64,000 nucleotides of DNA from Acidovorax sp. MR-S7. GTDB lineage: Bacteria; Pseudomonadota; Gammaproteobacteria; Burkholderiales; Burkholderiaceae_C. Position numbers and translations under genes: made by a program. The first letter of the stretch is position 1, and every line of letters starts with the position of its first letter. Below are positions 21,747 to 33,165 of the stretch, one piece after another. Under the pieces are notes generated by a model, which was given only the letters and a program-made list of their open reading frames with translations, was not told where the DNA came from and did not search any database. The stretch is taken from the NCBI RefSeq assembly GCF_000400995.2, contig NZ_DF238979.1, positions 1 through 64,000 on the forward strand, given 5' to 3'.

Positions 21747-24700
21747 GGGACGCGTGCTCCAGCACCAGGGCCTCGTAGTCGGCGACCGCGAGCGGGGGGC
21801 TGAGCAAGTAGCCCTGCCAGGCATGGCAGCCGTTGCGCTCCAGGAAGACGCGCTGCGCCTCGGTCTCCACGCCCTCGGCGGTGACCTGCAGGCCCAGGCT
21901 GGTGCCCAGCGCGACGATGGTGCGGGCGATGGCGGCGTCGTTGGGGTCGGTGAGCACGTCGCGCACGAAGCTCTGATCGATCTTGAGCTCCTGCAATGGC
22001 AGGCGCTTGAGGTAGGCCAGCGACGAGTAGCCGGTGCCGAAGTCGTCCAGCGAGAAGCCCACGCCGTAGCCGCGCAGCTGCACCATCTTGGCGATGGTGT
22101 CCTCCACGTCCTGCAGCAGCAGGCCCTCGGTCAGCTCCAGCTTCAGGCGGCGCGCCTCGGCGCCCGAGCCGGCCAGCGCGGCCAGCACCTGGGGCACGAA
22201 GGACGGCTCGTGGAACTGGCGCGGGCTCACGTTCACGGCCAGCGTGAGCTGGCCCAGCACCGGGTGGGCGCTCCACCGCGCCAGGCGCTCGCAGGCCGTG
22301 CCCAGCACCCATTCGCCCAGCGGCAGGATGAGGCCGCAGTCTTCGGCCAGCGGAATGAACTGCGACGGAGGGATGAAGCCCTTGTCCGGATGGCGCCAGC
22401 GCAGCAGGCCTTCGGACCCGATGATGCGGCCGTGGACCATCTTGGGCTGGTAGAACAGCTCGAACTGGCCGCCCTCCAGGCCCGCGCGCATGTCCGCTTC
22501 CAGCGCCACGCGCGCCGCGACCGCGGCCTGCATCTGCGGGTCGTAGAAGCGCAGCGTGTTGCGGCCGGCGGCCTTGGCCTCGTACATGGCCAGGTCGCTG
22601 CGCTTGAGCAGCTCGTCCACCGACTCGCGCAGGCCCTGGAACAGCGTGATGCCCACGCTCAGCGTGGTGTGGTGCTGCTCCCCGTCGAGCTGGAAGGGGC
22701 CGCGCAGCGCGGCCAGGATCCTCGTGCCCACTTCCTCGGCGCGCGCCGCGGCCTCCTGCGGGTTGCCGTCGAGGTCGGTGAGCACCACCACGAATTCGTC
22801 GCCGCCCAGGCGTGCCAGGGTGTCGTCCTTCTCCGCGCAGCAGCGCAGGCGGTCGGCCACCTCGCGCAGAAGGCGGTCGCCCATCTCGTGGCCCTGGGTC
22901 TCGTTGATGGTCTTGAAATGGTCGAGGTCCAGCATCAGCACCGCGCCGCAGCGCTGGTGCCGCGCGCTCAGGGCCAGGGCCTGCTGCAGGCGGTCGAGCA
23001 GCAGGCGCCGGTTGGGCAGGCCGGTGAGCGGGTCGTAGTAGGCCAGGTAGCGGATCTCCTCCTCGGCGGCCTTGCGCTGGCTCAGGTCCACCATGGTGAC
23101 GATGTGGCTGTCGCCCAGCCGCATGCCCGACAGCTCGATGGTGCGGGTCTGGCCGGACTTGGCGGTGATCACGCATTCCACCGGACGGATGGCGCCGTCC
23201 TCGCCGTCCTGCGCCTGCGCGCAGGCGGTGCGCCATTCGCTCTGGGCGCGCTGGCGCTGCTGCGGGTCGGGCACGACCAGGCGCCACCAGGTGTCCACGT
23301 CGGGCGCCTCCTCGGCGCCGTAGCCGCAGATCTGCACGTGGCGGTCGTTGCGGAAGACGATGGCGCCGTTCTGCACCAGGTTCACCCCGGCGGGCATGTG
23401 GTTCAGGATGTTGCGCAGGTGGTGCTCGCTGCCGCGCAGCGCATCCTCCATCTGCTTGCGCTCGCTGATGTCCTGCACCACGGCGATGTAGAAGCCGGCC
23501 CGCCCGCCGTCGATGCGCAGCGGCGACGCGGTGAGGTCCGCCCAGACGAAGTGCCCGTCCTTGTGGCGGTAGCGCTTCTCCATGTGGAACTCGGAGATCT
23601 CCCCCGCCAGCATGCGCTCCAGGAGGGCCTGGCCCTCCTGCAGGTCCTCGGGGTGGCTGAAGTCCTGCAGGCGCATCTGCTGCAGCTCCTGCGCCTCGTA
23701 GCCGAGGATGTCGCAGAACTTCTGGTTCACGCGCACCAGCCGTCCGCCGCGCGAGTCCGCCTGGGCCATGCCCACGGCGGCCTGGTTGAACACGGCGCGG
23801 AAGCGCTCCTCGCTGTCGCGCAGGGCCGTGTCGGCCACCTTCACGTGGTCTAGCGCCTGGGCGCGCCGCAGCACCAGCAGGGCCACCAGGGCCGTCAGCA
23901 GCGCGGTGACCAGCAGCCCGCCGGAGGCGAGCACGCCCGGCAGCTGCATTTCGTAGGGCGACAGGAAGCTGGCGGTGGGCTGGAACTCCAGGTGCCAGCG
24001 GCGCCCGCCCACCTGCACGTCGGACTCGCGGCGCATGTCCGTGTACCAGGGGGTCTCCTGGGCGGTCAGCAGGGGATAGGCGGGGCCGGGCTGGGCCGCG
24101 TCGGCCGGGCCGACGTCCGCCATCGTCAGCGACAGGCCCTGCAGGTAGCCCTCGCCGCGCAGCGACTGGACCACGTCGTACACCCGCAGGCTCACTCCCA
24201 CCGCGCCGAGAAAGCGCGGCGCCGCGCCGGGGCCGGCCGCGAACACCGGCACGCGGATGATGATGCCCGCGCGGTGCTCCGTCTCCTGGTGCAGGTCGAA
24301 CGGGGCCGACGCCACCAGCGCCCTGGTGTCGCGGGCCCGGTACATGGCCTCCAGGTTGGCCGGCTGCGAATGGATGTCCAGCCCTTCCACGCCCGGGTTG
24401 CCTTCCCGGGGCCAGAGGAAGTCCACCACGAAGTATTCTGGCCGCTGCCGGGGCGGGTGGATGGCAAAGCCGCTGGGCATGCTGCCGTCCAGGTGCGCGT
24501 CGGCGCGCGCCCGGACCTCGAACGCCTCTCGCTCGGGGCCGGGCACGTAGCGCGTGAAGTTCACGTTCTTCACGCTCGGGTGGTAGCGCGACAGCTCCAG
24601 CTGGCTGGCCACGCGCTCGAACTCGCTGCGGCGCAGCTGCGGGTTGACGGTGAGCAGGCCGCGTATGCCGTGCAGCAGGTCCACGTGCGATTCCATGCGC

Positions 24701-24879
24701 CGCTGCAGGGCCTCCGCGAACGAGCGCGCCTGCTGCTCGAAGCGCGCCTGCGCGATGGCCGTCATCGACGTGCGCTGCTGTTGCCACAGCGCATAGCACG
24801 CCACGCAGCCCGCCAGCACCATCGCCAGGCTGGGCAGCCAATGCCACGGCGAACGGCGCGAATCGGCGGGCGGTGTCAT
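21739..24879 (-). CDS. Membrane CHASE-PAS-PAS-GGDEF-EAL protein (cyclic-di-GMP turnover)
   Basis: The 1046-residue protein has membrane helices at about 13-33 and 315-339 bracketing a periplasmic CHASE-like sensor (about 45-290). Two PAS domains follow (about 350-475 and 485-600). A GGDEF diguanylate cyclase domain has an intact GGDEF at 692-696, and an EAL phosphodiesterase domain runs from about 790. The EAL motif reads EGL at 823-825; the essential glutamate is kept, as is DDFGTGYSS. It may make or degrade c-di-GMP according to an extracellular ligand. Start ATG at 24879. Divergent from an ABC exporter across 242 bases. Confidence 0.93.
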   Translation of the reverse strand: MTPPADSRRSPWHWLPSLAMVLAGCVACYALWQQQRTSMTAIAQARFEQQARSFAEALQRRMESHVDLLHGIRGLLTVNPQLRRSEFERVASQLELSRYHPSVKNVNFTRYVPGPEREAFEVRARADAHLDGSMPSGFAIHPPRQRPEYFVVDFLWPREGNPGVEGLDIHSQPANLEAMYRARDTRALVASAPFDLHQETEHRAGIIIRVPVFAAGPGAAPRFLGAVGVSLRVYDVVQSLRGEGYLQGLSLTMADVGPADAAQPGPAYPLLTAQETPWYTDMRRESDVQVGGRRWHLEFQPTASFLSPYEMQLPGVLASGGLLVTALLTALVALLVLRRAQALDHVKVADTALRDSEERFRAVFNQAAVGMAQADSRGGRLVRVNQKFCDILGYEAQELQQMRLQDFSHPEDLQEGQALLERMLAGEISEFHMEKRYRHKDGHFVWADLTASPLRIDGGRAGFYIAVVQDISERKQMEDALRGSEHHLRNILNHMPAGVNLVQNGAIVFRNDRHVQICGYGAEEAPDVDTWWRLVVPDPQQRQRAQSEWRTACAQAQDGEDGAIRPVECVITAKSGQTRTIELSGMRLGDSHIVTMVDLSQRKAAEEEIRYLAYYDPLTGLPNRRLLLDRLQQALALSARHQRCGAVLMLDLDHFKTINETQGHEMGDRLLREVADRLRCCAEKDDTLARLGGDEFVVVLTDLDGNPQEAAARAEEVGTRILAALRGPFQLDGEQHHTTLSVGITLFQGLRESVDELLKRSDLAMYEAKAAGRNTLRFYDPQMQAAVAARVALEADMRAGLEGGQFELFYQPKMVHGRIIGSEGLLRWRHPDKGFIPPSQFIPLAEDCGLILPLGEWVLGTACERLARWSAHPVLGQLTLAVNVSPRQFHEPSFVPQVLAALAGSGAEARRLKLELTEGLLLQDVEDTIAKMVQLRGYGVGFSLDDFGTGYSSLAYLKRLPLQELKIDQSFVRDVLTDPNDAAIARTIVALGTSLGLQVTAEGVETEAQRVFLERNGCHAWQGYLLSPPLAVADYEALVLEHASRA

Positions 24880-25121
24880 GTGGGGGAAGAAGAGAGGAGC
24901 CGGGCACCATGCCCGGTCGGGTGTGGGCAGAGCATAGCGGCATTTGCGCGCCCGATTGGCCGGCAGCGCGCGTGCCGGGCGCCTGCCGCCATGAAAACCG
25001 CGCGCCGGCCTGCAAGGTGCGGCGCCGCCGCAACACTTGCCCGCCGCCCGCGCCCCGATGCCCCCACGGCGACCCCTGCGCGCCCAGGTACTTACCATCG
25101 GCGGCACAAGGAGTTTTGTCC

Positions 25122-26975
<1,854 letters not shown>

Positions 26976-27004
26976 TCGCATGTCACAAACCGTTACCCCG
27001 ACCC

Positions 27005-28333
27005 ATGCCCTCCCCCCGTCCGGCCCCGCTCAACGACGACGACGAAGACTCCGCCCGCTGGGACATCCCGCCCTTCTGGCAGCGGCTCAATAGCTTCTTC
27101 CTCTTCCCGCTGCAGCTCGAGCCGCTGCTCTACGCCGCCCTGCTGGCCCTGGCCTGCCTGGCGCTGCTGCTGGGCGGGCTGTTCGCGCCCTTCGTCCTGC
27201 TGGGCCTGCTGCTGGCGGTAAGCCGCTATGCCTTCAAGGTGGCGGCGCTGGCCTCGGTGGGCGTGACCCACAGCGACGACTACCGCAGCGACCTGGTGCA
27301 GGACGAATGGAAGTGGCTGCCGTGGAAGCTCTTTGCCGTGATGGTCGTCCACGGCCTGGCGATCGGCTGGCTGGCGCACGTCAGCCTGCGCCTGGGCGTG
27401 CTGGGCAACGTGGTGTCTTCCCTGCTGTTGCCCGCCACGGTGATGGTGCTCATCAACACCTGCAGCCTGCGCGCGGCCATCAACCCGTTCAAGCTGCTGG
27501 GCACGATCACGGGCATCGGCAAGTCCTACCTGCTGCTGTGCTTCTTCCTGTTCCTGCTGATGCAGGGCATGCCGATGGCCGCCGGGCTGCTGGCGGCCAT
27601 CGTGCCGCGTGCGGTGGTGGTGCCGGCCATCGGCTTCGCCGTCATCTACTTCACCTGGGTCATGGCCGCAATGATCGGCTACGTGATGTACCAGCACCAC
27701 CGCGCGCTCGACATCAGCCCCGTGCGCGCGCCCGAAGGCGCCGCCGCGCCGGTGCAGGACCCTGCCGCGGCCGAGGCCAGACGGCGCGACGCGCAGGTGC
27801 TGCAGTGGGTGCGGGCCGGCGACATGCACGAGGCCCTCACCATCGCCCGCGAATGGCTGCGCACCGGCGCCGACGACCTGGCCGACCACCGCCGCTACCA
27901 CCGCGTGCTCAAGGTGGCCGAGCGGCCGGACGCGCTCGCCACCCATGCGCAGCAGTTCATCCTCGTGCTGCTGCGCCAGCAGCTCACGGGCGAGGCGCTG
28001 GAGGTCTGGACGTCCTGCTACAAGCGCGCGAAGGGCTTCCAGCTCGCCGCGCCCGACGCCACGCTGGCCCTGGCCCGGCACGCCTGGAAGGCCCAGCAGG
28101 CGCGCCACGTGCTGGCCTTGCTGCAGGGGTTCGAGAAGCAGTTCCCCGATGACGGGCGCGTCCCCGAGGCGCTGGAGCTGATCGTGCGCGCCCTGCAGCA
28201 GGGGTTGAACGACTCCGAGCGCGCCGTGCGCGTGTTCATGCGCATGAAGGGCCGCTACCCCGATCACCCCTGCACGCAGGAAGCCGCATGGGTGCTGCGC
28301 GAGCAGCTCGGCAATACGGCCACGGCGGCCTGA
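27005..28333 (+). CDS. Membrane protein with helical-repeat C-terminal region
   Basis: The 442-residue protein has about six hydrophobic helices between residues 33 and 235, resembling the DUF4013-type membrane layout. A soluble region of about 180 residues follows, built of paired helices (MHEALTIAREWL, GEALEVWTSCYKR, ARHVLALLQGFEKQFPDD), which looks like TPR repeats. I do not recognise a characterised family. No clear ribosome-binding site precedes the ATG at 27005. It follows the ABC exporter and converges on a rhomboid protease that also has TPR-like repeats. Function unknown. Confidence 0.8.
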   Translation: MPSPRPAPLNDDDEDSARWDIPPFWQRLNSFFLFPLQLEPLLYAALLALACLALLLGGLFAPFVLLGLLLAVSRYAFKVAALASVGVTHSDDYRSDLVQDEWKWLPWKLFAVMVVHGLAIGWLAHVSLRLGVLGNVVSSLLLPATVMVLINTCSLRAAINPFKLLGTITGIGKSYLLLCFFLFLLMQGMPMAAGLLAAIVPRAVVVPAIGFAVIYFTWVMAAMIGYVMYQHHRALDISPVRAPEGAAAPVQDPAAAEARRRDAQVLQWVRAGDMHEALTIAREWLRTGADDLADHRRYHRVLKVAERPDALATHAQQFILVLLRQQLTGEALEVWTSCYKRAKGFQLAAPDATLALARHAWKAQQARHVLALLQGFEKQFPDDGRVPEALELIVRALQQGLNDSERAVRVFMRMKGRYPDHPCTQEAAWVLREQLGNTATAA

Positions 28334-28397
28334 ACGCTAGGCGCTGCATGAGGTGCCTGGTCCGTGGATCGGGCCCGTGCATGCGTTTCCCCTTTGT

Positions 28398-29903
28398 TCA
28401 TTGCGCTGCGCGGCCTGCCAGCCACCGGGTCACCGCCTCCTGCGGCGCGTCGCGCTGTAGGGCCGGCAGCCAGGCCCGGGCCGACTCCATGCGCCCCGCC
28501 TGCGCCAGCCCGTTTGCCAGCAGCGCCAGCGTGTCGGGCCACTGCGGGTGGCCGCGGTGCGGCTCCAGTGCGCGGCACAGGCGCTCGGCGTCCGCCAGTT
28601 CGCCCAGGCGCACGAAGCAGCGCACCAGGCCGTGCATGGTGTCGGCGCTCATGCGCACGCCGGGGCGGGCTCGCTCGCGGTAGGTGACGAAGCTCGCGTG
28701 CTGCAGGCGGCGCTCGTCCTCGGTGCGCGCCGGCAGCTTGAAGATGAGGCGCGCGGCGGCGTGGAAGTCGTCGCTGCCGGGAGCGTAGCGGGCGCTGTCG
28801 AACCAGGCGCGCAGCACCTGCGCGTCCGTCGGCGCCAGGCGGGCCGCGCCGCGCCATGCGGGCGCCGCGCGCTCGAAGTCCAGCGCGTCGCTGTAGCGGC
28901 AAGCGCGGGCGATGGCCTCCTGCAGGGGCCGGACGGATGCGGCCTGCTGCGCCGGCGCCGCGCCTTGCGCCGGCACGTCCACGCGGCGCAGCTTCATGTA
29001 GAGCGCCATGGCCAGCGCGCCCGTCAGCAGCCCGCCGAAGTGCGCCATGTAGGCCACGCCGCGCCCGCCCACGAAGTGCTGCACCAGCTCGAACGCCATC
29101 CACACCGGCAGCATGACCAGCGCGGGCCAGCGCGCGTAGTTGAAGTAGAAGAGCACCATGTAGAAGAAGCGGATGCGCCGCATGCGGTACATCACCGCGT
29201 ACATGCCCATCAGCGCCGACACCGCGCCCGAGGCCCCCAGACCGTAGCCGCCCAAGCCGGCGTAGAACGCCAGCGCGAAGAACGACGCCCCCACGCCCCC
29301 CAGCAGGTAGAAGCCCAGGTAGGCCCAGGCCCCCAGCGCCATCTCCAGCGTGAAGCCGAAGAGGAACAGGAACACCATGTTGCCGACCAGGTGCCCCGTG
29401 CTGCCGTGCAGGAAGGTGGACGTGAGCGCCTGCACGGGCTGCCACCCCGCGCCGCTTTCGTAGCTCATGGCCCAGCGCTGGGTGAACGGCGCGGGCTCCT
29501 GCGGCGCGAAGGCCTCGCGCGCAGCCTTCCAGCGCGGATAGGCCTCGTCGCCCGGGCGGATGACCTCCCCGGCCAGCAGGCGCTTGCGGAACGCGCCTTC
29601 GTCCCACATGAGGCGGTACAGCTCGGCATGGGCGCCCTTGCGGTACAGGCCCTGCGCGGCTTCGGCGAATGCCCCGTCGCGCCGGTCGCCCCGGGCCCTG
29701 GCCTGCAGGTGCTCGACGAACGGCGGCAGCTCCAGCCGGGGCAGCGGCGTGGCGGCGTAGCGCGCCGCGGCGCGCTGCACGGCCGCCTGCTCTCCTTCCT
29801 GCCAGCCCCAGTAGATGAAGCACTGCACGGCGATGAGCAGCACCGTCATCCACGGCGGCGAGCGCCAGGTGGGCTTGTTCTCGAGCGGTATGGCGATGAA
29901 CAT
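28398..29903 (-). CDS. Rhomboid-family intramembrane serine protease with C-terminal helical repeats
   Basis: Cleaves membrane proteins within the lipid bilayer. The 501-residue protein has a first helix at about 19-35, a long soluble insert (50-150) and a six-helix rhomboid core. The nucleophile is Ser225 in GASG, the catalytic His288 is in YMAHFGG, and HLVGNM (about 171-176) carries the conserved Asn. Residues from about 320 to the end are helical TPR-like repeats. Start ATG at 29903 (MFIAIPLENK). The inserted soluble loop and repeat tail are longer than in GlpG. Repeat copy 7 lies directly upstream. Substrate unknown. Confidence 0.9.
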   Translation of the reverse strand: MFIAIPLENKPTWRSPPWMTVLLIAVQCFIYWGWQEGEQAAVQRAAARYAATPLPRLELPPFVEHLQARARGDRRDGAFAEAAQGLYRKGAHAELYRLMWDEGAFRKRLLAGEVIRPGDEAYPRWKAAREAFAPQEPAPFTQRWAMSYESGAGWQPVQALTSTFLHGSTGHLVGNMVFLFLFGFTLEMALGAWAYLGFYLLGGVGASFFALAFYAGLGGYGLGASGAVSALMGMYAVMYRMRRIRFFYMVLFYFNYARWPALVMLPVWMAFELVQHFVGGRGVAYMAHFGGLLTGALAMALYMKLRRVDVPAQGAAPAQQAASVRPLQEAIARACRYSDALDFERAAPAWRGAARLAPTDAQVLRAWFDSARYAPGSDDFHAAARLIFKLPARTEDERRLQHASFVTYRERARPGVRMSADTMHGLVRCFVRLGELADAERLCRALEPHRGHPQWPDTLALLANGLAQAGRMESARAWLPALQRDAPQEAVTRWLAGRAAQ

Positions 29904-29919
29904 CTGTTATGCGAAAAAA

Positions 29920-29955
29920 GGCTGCGGCGCCCGTCCATCAAGCGCTGGCAGCTAC
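29920..29955 (+). repeat. Dispersed palindromic repeat, copy 7
   Basis: GGCTGCGGCGCCC then ATCAAGCGCTGGCAGCTA, between the rhomboid start and the MFS exporter stop. The two genes are on the same strand. Confidence 0.85.
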
Positions 29956-29970
29956 GCTAACCATAGCAGA

Positions 29971-31398
29971 TCAGCTCTGCTCCTCCGGCCCCAGCGGGCG
30001 CGGGCGCGGCGGCTCGTGCGGCGGCAGCTGCAGGAACAGCGCCGTGGCCGCCAGCGTGAGCACGCCCATGCAGGCGAAGGTGGCGCGGAAAGCCCAGAGT
30101 GTCTCGCCCTGGCTGAAGTAGCCCTCGAAACTCGCCAGCACCGCGCCCGCCACCGCCACGCCCATGCCCATGGCGAGCATCTGCACCATCGACAGCAGGC
30201 TGTTGCCGCTGCTGGCATGCACCGTGTCCAGGTCCTTGAGCGTGACCGTGTTCATGGCCGAGAACTGCATCGAGTTCACGCTGCCGAACAGCGCGAGCTG
30301 CAGCACCAGCACCGGCAGCGGCTGCCCCGGCGTGAGGAAGGCGAAGCTGGCGATCAGCAGCGCCAGCATGCAGGTGTTGGCCACGAGCACCTCGCGGTAG
30401 CCGTGGCGCCGCACCAGGCGCGTGACCAGCGGCTTGACCGCCATGCTGCCCAGCACCGTGGGCAGCATCATCAGCCCGGCCTGCAGGGGCGCGAAGCCCA
30501 GGCTCACCTGCAGCACCAGCGGGATCATGAACGGCATGCACGAGCTGCCCAGCCGCGAGAACAGGTTGCCCAGCAGCCCCACGCGCAGCGTGCGCACGGT
30601 GAACAGCCCCGGCGCGAACAGCGGGTTGCCGCTGCGCAAAGCATGCAGCCAGTAGGCCGCCAGGCTGGCCAGTCCGAACACCAGCATGACCAGCGCCGAC
30701 GCGCCGCGCACGCCGCCCCCGGCCATGCCCTCCACGGCCAGCGACACCGCCGCCATGCCGAAGGCCAGCAGGCCGTAGCCCACCGCGTCGAACGCGCGCA
30801 CGGCCAGCGCGTCGCCCCCGGCCATGAAACGGCGCGCGGCCACGAACCCCACCACGCCCACGGGCACGTTCACCCAAAAGATCCAGTGCCAGGACGCGTA
30901 CTCCACCATCCACCCGCCCAGCGTGGGCCCGATCAGCGGCCCCACCAGCCCCGGGATGGCCACGAAGCTCATGGCCCGGATGAACTCGTCGCGCGGGAAC
31001 GCCCGCAGCACCGCCAGCCGCCCCACCGGCAGCAGCAGCGCCCCGCCCAGGCCCTGCACCACGCGCGCGCCCACCAGCAGCGGCAGCGTGGGCGAGAGCG
31101 CGCACAGCACCGACCCGAGCACGAACAGCGCGATGGCCGACATGAACACCCGCCGCGTGCCGAAGCGGTCCGCCAGCCAGCCCGAGGCCGGGATCAGCAC
31201 CGCCATGGCCAGCGAATACGCCACGATGACCGAATGCATCTGCAGCGGGCTTTCCTGCAGGTCGCGCGCCATGGCGGGCAGCGCGGTGTTGACGATGGTC
31301 GCGTCCAGCGTCTGCATGAAGAAGCCCAGCGCCACCAGCCAGAGCAGCGCGCGGCGTGGCGGGGCGGAAGACGGGGAGGAAGGCGGCGGCATGGACAT
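29971..31398 (-). CDS. MFS drug exporter, DHA2 (EmrB/QacA-HsrA) type
   Basis: The 475-residue inner-membrane transporter has about 13-14 helices. Early motifs are FMQTLDATIVNTALPAMA (helix 1 motif of the DHA2 family), GWLADRFGTRRV (motif A) and GARVVQGLGGALLLP (motif B). It resembles MdtD/HsrA-type exporters; substrate unknown. Two ATGs (31398 and 31392) are possible starts and the first is given. Repeats flank it at both ends (copies 7 and 8). Confidence 0.92.
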   Translation of the reverse strand: MSMPPPSSPSSAPPRRALLWLVALGFFMQTLDATIVNTALPAMARDLQESPLQMHSVIVAYSLAMAVLIPASGWLADRFGTRRVFMSAIALFVLGSVLCALSPTLPLLVGARVVQGLGGALLLPVGRLAVLRAFPRDEFIRAMSFVAIPGLVGPLIGPTLGGWMVEYASWHWIFWVNVPVGVVGFVAARRFMAGGDALAVRAFDAVGYGLLAFGMAAVSLAVEGMAGGGVRGASALVMLVFGLASLAAYWLHALRSGNPLFAPGLFTVRTLRVGLLGNLFSRLGSSCMPFMIPLVLQVSLGFAPLQAGLMMLPTVLGSMAVKPLVTRLVRRHGYREVLVANTCMLALLIASFAFLTPGQPLPVLVLQLALFGSVNSMQFSAMNTVTLKDLDTVHASSGNSLLSMVQMLAMGMGVAVAGAVLASFEGYFSQGETLWAFRATFACMGVLTLAATALFLQLPPHEPPRPRPLGPEEQS

Positions 31399-31465
31399 GG
31401 GCGGGCAAGCGGGTAGCGCCCGAGTGTGCCACCGCGCCGTACCCCGCGCAGTTCATGGCGAAAAT

Positions 31466-31503
31466 GCCCTGCAGTGCCCGTCCAACAAGCGCAGGCAGCT
31501 ATG
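31466..31503 (+). repeat. Dispersed palindromic repeat, copy 8
   Basis: GCCCTGCAGTGCCCGTC then AACAAGCGCAGGCAGCTAT, in the 279-base gap between the MFS gene and the small DUF3309 gene. Its left arm is degenerate. Confidence 0.8.
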
Positions 31504-31677
31504 AAAACAAAAGCGCTTTATCCGCATGCGCACCCGTCCCACCGTATGCGCCGGCCGCGCCCACAGGCCGCGTCGGAAAACCCTGACGCGGCCATGCGCC
31601 GCCTGCCGTCCTGCGCGTACGGGTGGCCTGCGAAGAATGCAAGACATCGTCAACACCGCCTCTTGGAGGGAACCGCC

Positions 31678-31836
31678 ATGTCGATCTCGCTTCTCCTGCT
31701 GATCATCCTGATCCTTATCCTGGTCGGCGCCCTGCCCACCTGGGGCTACAGCCGCAACTGGGGCTATGGACCGTCGGGCGGCCTGGGGCTGGTGGTGGTC
31801 ATCCTGCTGGTCCTGCTGTTGATGGGACGGATATGA
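31678..31836 (+). CDS. DUF3309-family small membrane protein
   Basis: A 52-residue peptide with two hydrophobic stretches around a WGYSRNWGYGPSGG centre, the usual form of the DUF3309 family. GGAGG lies ten bases before the ATG (31678), which decides the start. Function unknown; such proteins are often stress-induced small membrane peptides, an inference only. It converges on the OmdA-like gene. Confidence 0.85.
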   Translation: MSISLLLLIILILILVGALPTWGYSRNWGYGPSGGLGLVVVILLVLLLMGRI

Positions 31837-31855
31837 GCGCGGGCCGCCGGGCCGT

Positions 31856-32119
31856 TCAGCCCTGCGGCCGCTTGCCAGGCGACCAGGCCATGTTCATGTA
31901 GGCCGTTCCGCCGCGCAGCTCGTCCAGCATCTGCCGCAGGCGCTTGTGCCGGGTGGCTTCCAGCTTGGCGCGCGAGATCCAGCCCAGGTAGTCGTTGCGC
32001 TGGTAGGGCGGGCGGGCCTCGTAGGCCGGCATCAGCCCCTCGCCGTCCAGCGCCTCCCGCACGAACGGGGGCATCGGGTTCTTCGCCCGCTTGAGGGTGG
32101 ATTGCTTCGCAGCAGCCAT
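31856..32119 (-). CDS. YdeI/OmpD-associated (OmdA) family protein, small
   Basis: The 87-residue protein MAAAKQSTLKRAKNPMPP contains the family core PPFVREALDGEGLM and YLGWISRAKLEATRHKRL. AAGGAG seven bases upstream supports the ATG at 32119; another in-frame Met ten codons earlier (MARPT) is less likely. The family is linked to bacteriocin protection or envelope stress only by name. A second, larger member is at 46476-47027. Here it lies 41 bases downstream of the LysR gene on the same strand. Confidence 0.8.
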   Translation of the reverse strand: MAAAKQSTLKRAKNPMPPFVREALDGEGLMPAYEARPPYQRNDYLGWISRAKLEATRHKRLRQMLDELRGGTAYMNMAWSPGKRPQG

Positions 32120-32160
32120 GCATGTCTCCTTTGCAGTTGGGCGCGCCATCATAAAAAGCC

Positions 32161-33057
32161 TCACGCCGGCATCAACCGCTGCGCCTCCCGCTGCCCCACC
32201 TCCTTCAGAACCCCCCACACCGCCTGCGTGCGCGCGAGGTGCTTGGCCTCGGCGGGCATGCTCATCCAGAAGGTGCGGGTGAAGCGCGCCTGCTGCGGCA
32301 GCACGCGCGCCAGGATGGGGTCGCGGTCGGCCAGGAAGGCGGGCAGCACGGCCAGGCCCGCGCCGGCGCGCACGGCCTCGTACTGCGCGGTGATGCTGGT
32401 GCTGCGCAGCGCGAAGCGCTCGGGCTGGTGCAGCTGGTCGAGAAACTGCAGCTCCTTGGTGAACAGCAGGTCGTCCACGTAGCTGATGAAGGCATGGTGG
32501 CGCAGGTCCTCGGGCCGCGCCACCAGGGGGCGGCGGGCCAGGTATTCGCGCTGGCCGTACAGGCACAGCCGGTAGTCGGCCAGCCGGGTGACGATGACGG
32601 AGCCGCGCTTGGGCCGCTCCAGCGAGATGACGATATCCGCCTCGCGCCGCGACAGGTGCAGCATGCGCGGCACGGCCAGCAGGTCGATGGACAGCTGCGG
32701 ATGCTGCTGCGTGAGGCGCGCCAGGTGCGGCGCCAGGATCAGCGTGCCGAAGCCCTCGGTGGCGCCCACGCGCACCAGGCCCGAGGGGCCGCTGCTGGCC
32801 GCGTTGGCGGGTGCGGCGCGCTCCACGCCGAGCACGGCGGTCTCCATGGCCTCCACGGCGGGCAGCAGGTGGCGACCGGCCTCGGTGAGCCGGTGGCCTG
32901 CCGCCTCGCGCGCGAACAGGGGCGCGCCCATCTGCTTTTCCAGCGCCTGGATGCGGCGCGCCACGGTCGTGTGCTCCACGCCCGTGCGGCGGGCGGCGGC
33001 GGCCAGGGTGCCGGTGCGGGCCAGTTCAAGGAAGTAGCGCAGGTTGTCCCAATCCAT
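32161..33057 (-). CDS. LysR-type regulator divergent from mmsA
   Basis: The 298-residue protein has an N-terminal winged helix-turn-helix (about 1-60, LAAAARRTGVEHTTVARRI) and a periplasmic-binding-protein-like effector domain (about 90-290). The variant helix VEHTTVARRI is the subgroup often seen beside mmsA. Start ATG at 33057 (MDWDNLRYFLELA). It faces mmsA across 108 bases. A perfect dyad with T-N11-A spacing lies nine bases upstream of its own start, fitting autoregulation and control of mmsA. The inducer is probably a valine-pathway intermediate (inference). Confidence 0.9.
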   Translation of the reverse strand: MDWDNLRYFLELARTGTLAAAARRTGVEHTTVARRIQALEKQMGAPLFAREAAGHRLTEAGRHLLPAVEAMETAVLGVERAAPANAASSGPSGLVRVGATEGFGTLILAPHLARLTQQHPQLSIDLLAVPRMLHLSRREADIVISLERPKRGSVIVTRLADYRLCLYGQREYLARRPLVARPEDLRHHAFISYVDDLLFTKELQFLDQLHQPERFALRSTSITAQYEAVRAGAGLAVLPAFLADRDPILARVLPQQARFTRTFWMSMPAEAKHLARTQAVWGVLKEVGQREAQRLMPA

Positions 33058-33065
33058 GGCGAATG

Positions 33066-33078
33066 TGCAATTTTGCAA
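33066..33078. promoter_or_regulatory. Dyad with LysR-type T-N11-A geometry in the LysR/mmsA gap
   Basis: TGCAA (33066-33070) and TTGCA (33073-33077) form a perfect inverted repeat, extended by A at 33078 to T-N11-A. It covers the leader of the LysR gene and lies about 23 bases upstream of the proposed mmsA -35 element. Confidence 0.45.
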
Positions 33079-33100
33079 AGCTGGAGTGCGTGATTGTCTA

Positions 33101-33129
33101 TTGCATGAAGAATTTCGCACACATACGAT
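33101..33129 (+). promoter_or_regulatory. Proposed sigma-70 promoter of mmsA
   Basis: TTGCAT (33101-33106) and TACGAT (33124-33129) are 17 bases apart. The mmsA ATG is 36 bases further on, preceded by AGGAG (33153-33157). Confidence 0.45.
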
Positions 33130-33165
33130 GGCTATATTCATTCCACTTCTCCAGGAGACAGACCC

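Noticed and set aside
31856-32119. OmdA-like genes as bacteriocin immunity genes
   Set aside because: The label comes from the family name; no bacteriocin or toxin gene is adjacent to either copy.
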